Shown in pieces: positions 3,974-6,645 of a DNA stretch of 6,645 nucleotides; the first letter of the stretch is position 1; each line of letters opens with the position of its first letter. This DNA comes from Woeseiaceae bacterium. GTDB lineage: Bacteria > Pseudomonadota > Gammaproteobacteria > Steroidobacterales > Woeseiaceae. The position numbers and the translations under genes were made by a program. The stretch covers positions 1 to 6,645 of the forward strand of contig JALHUQ010000465.1 in the NCBI GenBank assembly GCA_022866645.1. Direction: 5' to 3'. Below the pieces are notes generated by a model. The model saw nothing but the letters and a program-made list of their open reading frames with translations. It was not told where the DNA came from and made no database searches.

Positions 3974-6645
3974 ATGTTAACTACATTTAAGAGTCTGACT
4001 GTTTTAACCTGCATGCTCGTCCTGTCCGCTTGCGGAGGCGGTTCGAAAACGACGGCTAATCCCGTCAATCCCATTGTGAACAACGCGCCTGTTGTGAACG
4101 CTGGGGTTGACGCCACGACTCGACTGCCGGACACGCGCGCGCTGGACGGAACTGTCAGCGATGACGGTCTGCCAGCCGGCGCGACGGTCTCCACCGCATG
4201 GAGTGTTGCCAGCGGACCGGCAGGTGCCACTTTTGCTGACCTGAATGCCGTGGATACTACGGTGACGTTCGTAAGCGAAGGCACCTATGTGCTGCAGCTC
4301 ACCGCCAATGACACGGCGCTTCAGGCCAATGACAGCGTTACGATAACCGTTCAGGCGGCGCCGGTGTTATCCGATGTTGTCGTTACGCCCTCTACTGCCG
4401 CGCTGACATCCGGGGGTACGCAGCAGTTCGTTGCGAGCGGCACCGACCAATACGGGGATGTGTTCCCCGTGGTGGCCACGTGGTCCGCAACTGGCGGCTT
4501 GATTGATGTGGATGGTATTTATACAGCCGGTTTTATAGCGGGTTCCTTTGTCGTTACCGCTACTGACGGCAGCGTTAGCAAAACGGCAAGTGTGAGCATT
4601 GACACAGCGCCTGCTGCGCCGGCAAGCGTCACTGCGTCCGGAGAGGATAATCAAGTCAGCCTTGACTGGGCCGATAACAGCGAACCTGATATAGCCGGTT
4701 ACAACGTTTGGCGTTCAGAGACGCAAGGTGGTGGCTATGCAAAGATTGCCGGGCCAGTGATCGCCAGCGCGTATATCGACACGCTCGTGACTAACGGCAC
4801 ACTTTACTATTACGTTGTCAGCGCCGAGGATGCGATAGCCAATGTTTCTGATTTTTCCGCAGAGGTGGTGGCGATTCCAAACCCACCCGCTGTTGCCTAC
4901 TGGAGGCTCGACGAAGGTACCGGTACGGCGGTGGCAGATTCTGCGGGTATTAGCGACGGAACTATTGTTGGCGCGGCCTGGGCGGCTGGTATTAGTAGTA
5001 ATGCGCTCGACTTTAACGGTAGCGGCGACCACGTTGGCATAGACGTCAACACGCCGGCGCTGGACATCACGGGCACGCAGATCACTCTGGGCGCCTGGAT
5101 TTATCCGCGCGATGGTGCCTCGACGCAGCGCGTAATTTCGAAACGGACTGACACGCCTTTAGACGAAGAAGTCTATGCAATGATTATTCAAAACTATCGT
5201 CTGGTCTTCAAACTGGACGCTGTGGACATGACCTCGTCGCATATCATTCGCCTTGATGATTGGGTGCACGTCGTCATGGTCTATGACGGCATCGACAAAC
5301 GGATCTACGTCAACGGTGTTCTTGACGTCGCGACGCCGCAAGCCAAGGTTGATACGATCGATGCCTCATTGCAGTCGCTGCAACTGGGAAGGCGCGATGA
5401 CAATACGCGTTTCTTTGACGGAAAAATGGATGAAGTTCGGGTCTATGACCGGGCCCTGAGCGCAGATGAAGTAGCGCTCCAGTATGCGTCGGTTGTGCCG
5501 CCTGCAGCCACACCTGGGCTGTCGTTTACCGATATTGCTAATCCCAGTATTGCCGCGCCCGACGTACCCTCGGGTACTGCAGGCCCGGTTAGTGGCGGGC
5601 AGGGCATCATGTTTGCCGAAGTGGATAACGATTCGCTCCCGGATCTTTACCTGACCTACGATCCGGGTACCCTGGGCGCAAGCGATGATTTCTTTTTTGT
5701 CAACGTTGACGGAGCCGTATTTGCGGACGACGCAGAAGCAGGCGACGTTCGAGATACCGACGGCGGGAGCCAGGGGGCGGTATGGGCCGATCTCGACAAC
5801 GATGGCGACTATGACCTCTATAACGGTTCCGCGCGGCCCAGTTCGGACCCAGCTTTGCCGGTCAATAACAATGTGTATGCGAATAACGGGCTCGGAGTTT
5901 TTACCGACGTAACTCCGGCCGACATCCTCGCAACCGCAAACGATACGCGTGGGGTAACGGCGTTTGACATGGACAACGATGGCGACCTTGATCTGTTTGC
6001 AGTATCCAGCCCGACTAGTGGGGTTAGCGAGGCTTATCTGAACGGACTGATCGGAGGGGCAGGGAGTTTCGACTTTAGCAGCCATTTGGTGGGCGGTGAT
6101 CTGACTAGTGTCGGAATCGCAATGCAAGGTGTTATTGCCACAGACTACGACGGTGATGGCTGGATTGACATCCTGGCAGCGAACCGGGGCGGTGAGTTTG
6201 CCATCCTGCACAACGATGGTATTGATGGTCCTCTCGGACTTCGAAAATTCTCACTGATCTCGCCGGCCACACTTGGTATTACTGACGGTGACGTAGATGG
6301 CATTCCCGACAATGCCGGAGACGGAATCACGACGGCCGACGTTGACAACGATGGCGACCTGGACCTGCTTCTCGTCAGCAATAGCCCCGCCCGCGGCTAT
6401 CTTTACCTGCGCGACGGCGGACTCTACGTTTTCAAGCAGACCTTCTTCAATGTCGAAGGGTATATGGGCGCGTTTGCCGACCTTGATAACGACGGTGACT
6501 TGGATGTCGTATTTGGCGGCGATGAGAGAGTTTTCCTAAACGATGGTACTGGTACATTCTCTTCAGGGCAGTCCGTGCCGGTTGACGAGATTAGTGATCC
6601 TCGCGGCATCGCGTTTGCGGACATCGAAGGCGATGGCGACCTTGA
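3974..6645 (+). CDS. Large multidomain surface lipoprotein: PKD-like, Big_2, FN3, LamG, FG-GAP repeats (3' end missing)
   Basis: At least 890 codons are open without interruption to the window edge; the end is not present. The signal peptide ends in the lipobox LSAC, with Cys20 followed by GGG. Lack of Asp at +2 favours outer-membrane sorting by the E. coli rule. Domains in order: a PKD/cadherin-like region (about 37-126, NAPVVNAG to DSVTITV); a Big_2-like Ig domain (132-209, VVVTPSTAALTSGG); fibronectin type III (212-302, VSLDWADNSEPDIAGYNVWR); a LamG-like concanavalin fold (306-506, VAYWRLDEGTGT to DGKMDEVRVYDRALS); and an FG-GAP/VCBS region (516 to the end) with seven DxDxDGDxD-type motifs. 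These modules usually bind glycans, proteins and calcium at the cell surface, and no catalytic motif is visible. The gene is divergent from the export gene. A role in binding or anchoring exopolysaccharide is inferred from adjacency only; adhesion is the alternative. The domain calls are firm, the function is not known. Confidence 0.88.
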   Translation, partial: MLTTFKSLTVLTCMLVLSACGGGSKTTANPVNPIVNNAPVVNAGVDATTRLPDTRALDGTVSDDGLPAGATVSTAWSVASGPAGATFADLNAVDTTVTFVSEGTYVLQLTANDTALQANDSVTITVQAAPVLSDVVVTPSTAALTSGGTQQFVASGTDQYGDVFPVVATWSATGGLIDVDGIYTAGFIAGSFVVTATDGSVSKTASVSIDTAPAAPASVTASGEDNQVSLDWADNSEPDIAGYNVWRSETQGGGYAKIAGPVIASAYIDTLVTNGTLYYYVVSAEDAIANVSDFSAEVVAIPNPPAVAYWRLDEGTGTAVADSAGISDGTIVGAAWAAGISSNALDFNGSGDHVGIDVNTPALDITGTQITLGAWIYPRDGASTQRVISKRTDTPLDEEVYAMIIQNYRLVFKLDAVDMTSSHIIRLDDWVHVVMVYDGIDKRIYVNGVLDVATPQAKVDTIDASLQSLQLGRRDDNTRFFDGKMDEVRVYDRALSADEVALQYASVVPPAATPGLSFTDIANPSIAAPDVPSGTAGPVSGGQGIMFAEVDNDSLPDLYLTYDPGTLGASDDFFFVNVDGAVFADDAEAGDVRDTDGGSQGAVWADLDNDGDYDLYNGSARPSSDPALPVNNNVYANNGLGVFTDVTPADILATANDTRGVTAFDMDNDGDLDLFAVSSPTSGVSEAYLNGLIGGAGSFDFSSHLVGGDLTSVGIAMQGVIATDYDGDGWIDILAANRGGEFAILHNDGIDGPLGLRKFSLISPATLGITDGDVDGIPDNAGDGITTADVDNDGDLDLLLVSNSPARGYLYLRDGGLYVFKQTFFNVEGYMGAFADLDNDGDLDVVFGGDERVFLNDGTGTFSSGQSVPVDEISDPRGIAFADIEGDGDL
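5618..6643 (+). repeat. Seven FG-GAP/VCBS-type calcium-binding repeats within the lipoprotein
   Basis: Acidic motifs begin at residues 549 (EVDNDSLPD), 606 (DLDNDGDYD), 665 (DMDNDGDLD), 724 (DYDGDGWID), 789 (DVDNDGDLD), 836 (DLDNDGDLD) and 883 (DIEGDGDL, cut by the window edge). Spacings are 57, 59, 59, 65, 47 and 47 residues, matching blades of a beta-propeller of the integrin-alpha/FG-GAP kind with one Ca2+ loop per blade. The first copy lacks the central Gly-Asp. The 15-mer GACAACGATGGCGAC is identical at 5795, 5972 and 6344. An extra DGDVDGIPD sits at 771-779, before the fifth motif. Confidence 0.85.

Noticed and set aside
3823..4284. Minus-strand open frame of 153 codons over the lipoprotein start
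   Set aside because: It overlaps the signal peptide and PKD-like region of the well-supported + strand gene, is rich in Val/Pro/Ala/Ser by complementarity, and shows no known motif.
5366..6211. Long minus-strand open frame (281 codons) opposite the FG-GAP region
   Set aside because: It is antisense to the repeated Asp/Gly/Asn codons, whose complements rarely make stops. Its residue makeup is not protein-like, and the + strand domains here are clear.
1..6645. CRISPR array, insertion sequence, tRNA or rRNA
   Set aside because: No regularly spaced direct repeats outside coding sequence, no transposase-like protein or terminal inverted repeats, and no tRNA or rRNA signature were seen. The regular repeats at 5618-6643 are protein-coding FG-GAP units.

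Overview
The window looks like chromosomal DNA of a Gram-negative bacterium, most likely an environmental or marine proteobacterium. The reasons are a Wza/SLBB-type polysaccharide export protein, a GumC/Wzz-type inner-membrane copolymerase, an outer-membrane-type lipoprotein signal and balanced base composition. The genus cannot be read from the sequence.

Layout. Positions 1-139 hold what may be the last 45 codons of an unrecognised + strand gene, whose stop codon lies inside a strong terminator-like hairpin (125-147). After a leader with a compound inverted repeat (178-217) come two + strand genes: a 548-aa chain-length/copolymerase protein (237-1883) and a stand-alone CpsD/CapB-type tyrosine autokinase of 285 aa with a GTG start (1937-2794). 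A short SLBB-domain polysaccharide export protein (2830-3411, - strand) converges on the kinase with 35 bp between the stop codons and a long hairpin across the junction. A 562-bp gap with no convincing gene (3412-3973) separates the export gene from a large, divergently transcribed + strand lipoprotein gene (3974 to the window end, incomplete). That gene encodes a mosaic surface protein: lipobox, PKD-like domain, Big_2-like domain, fibronectin type III, LamG-like lectin fold, and seven FG-GAP/VCBS calcium-binding motifs.

How the genes fit together. The copolymerase, the kinase and the export protein are the three standard control and export parts of Wzx/Wzy-type exopolysaccharide systems. 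The kinase and copolymerase set chain length at the inner membrane, and the SLBB protein serves the periplasmic/outer-membrane end. The split copolymerase plus separate kinase, and the short export protein, resemble exopolysaccharide loci linked to exosortase (XrtA/PEP-CTERM). No exosortase, glycosyltransferase or PEP-CTERM protein is visible here, so that link is only a resemblance. The large lipoprotein has a domain set suited to binding glycans or other surface ligands. A role with the exopolysaccharide is inferred only from adjacency.

No tRNA, rRNA, CRISPR array, insertion sequence or phage gene was seen.
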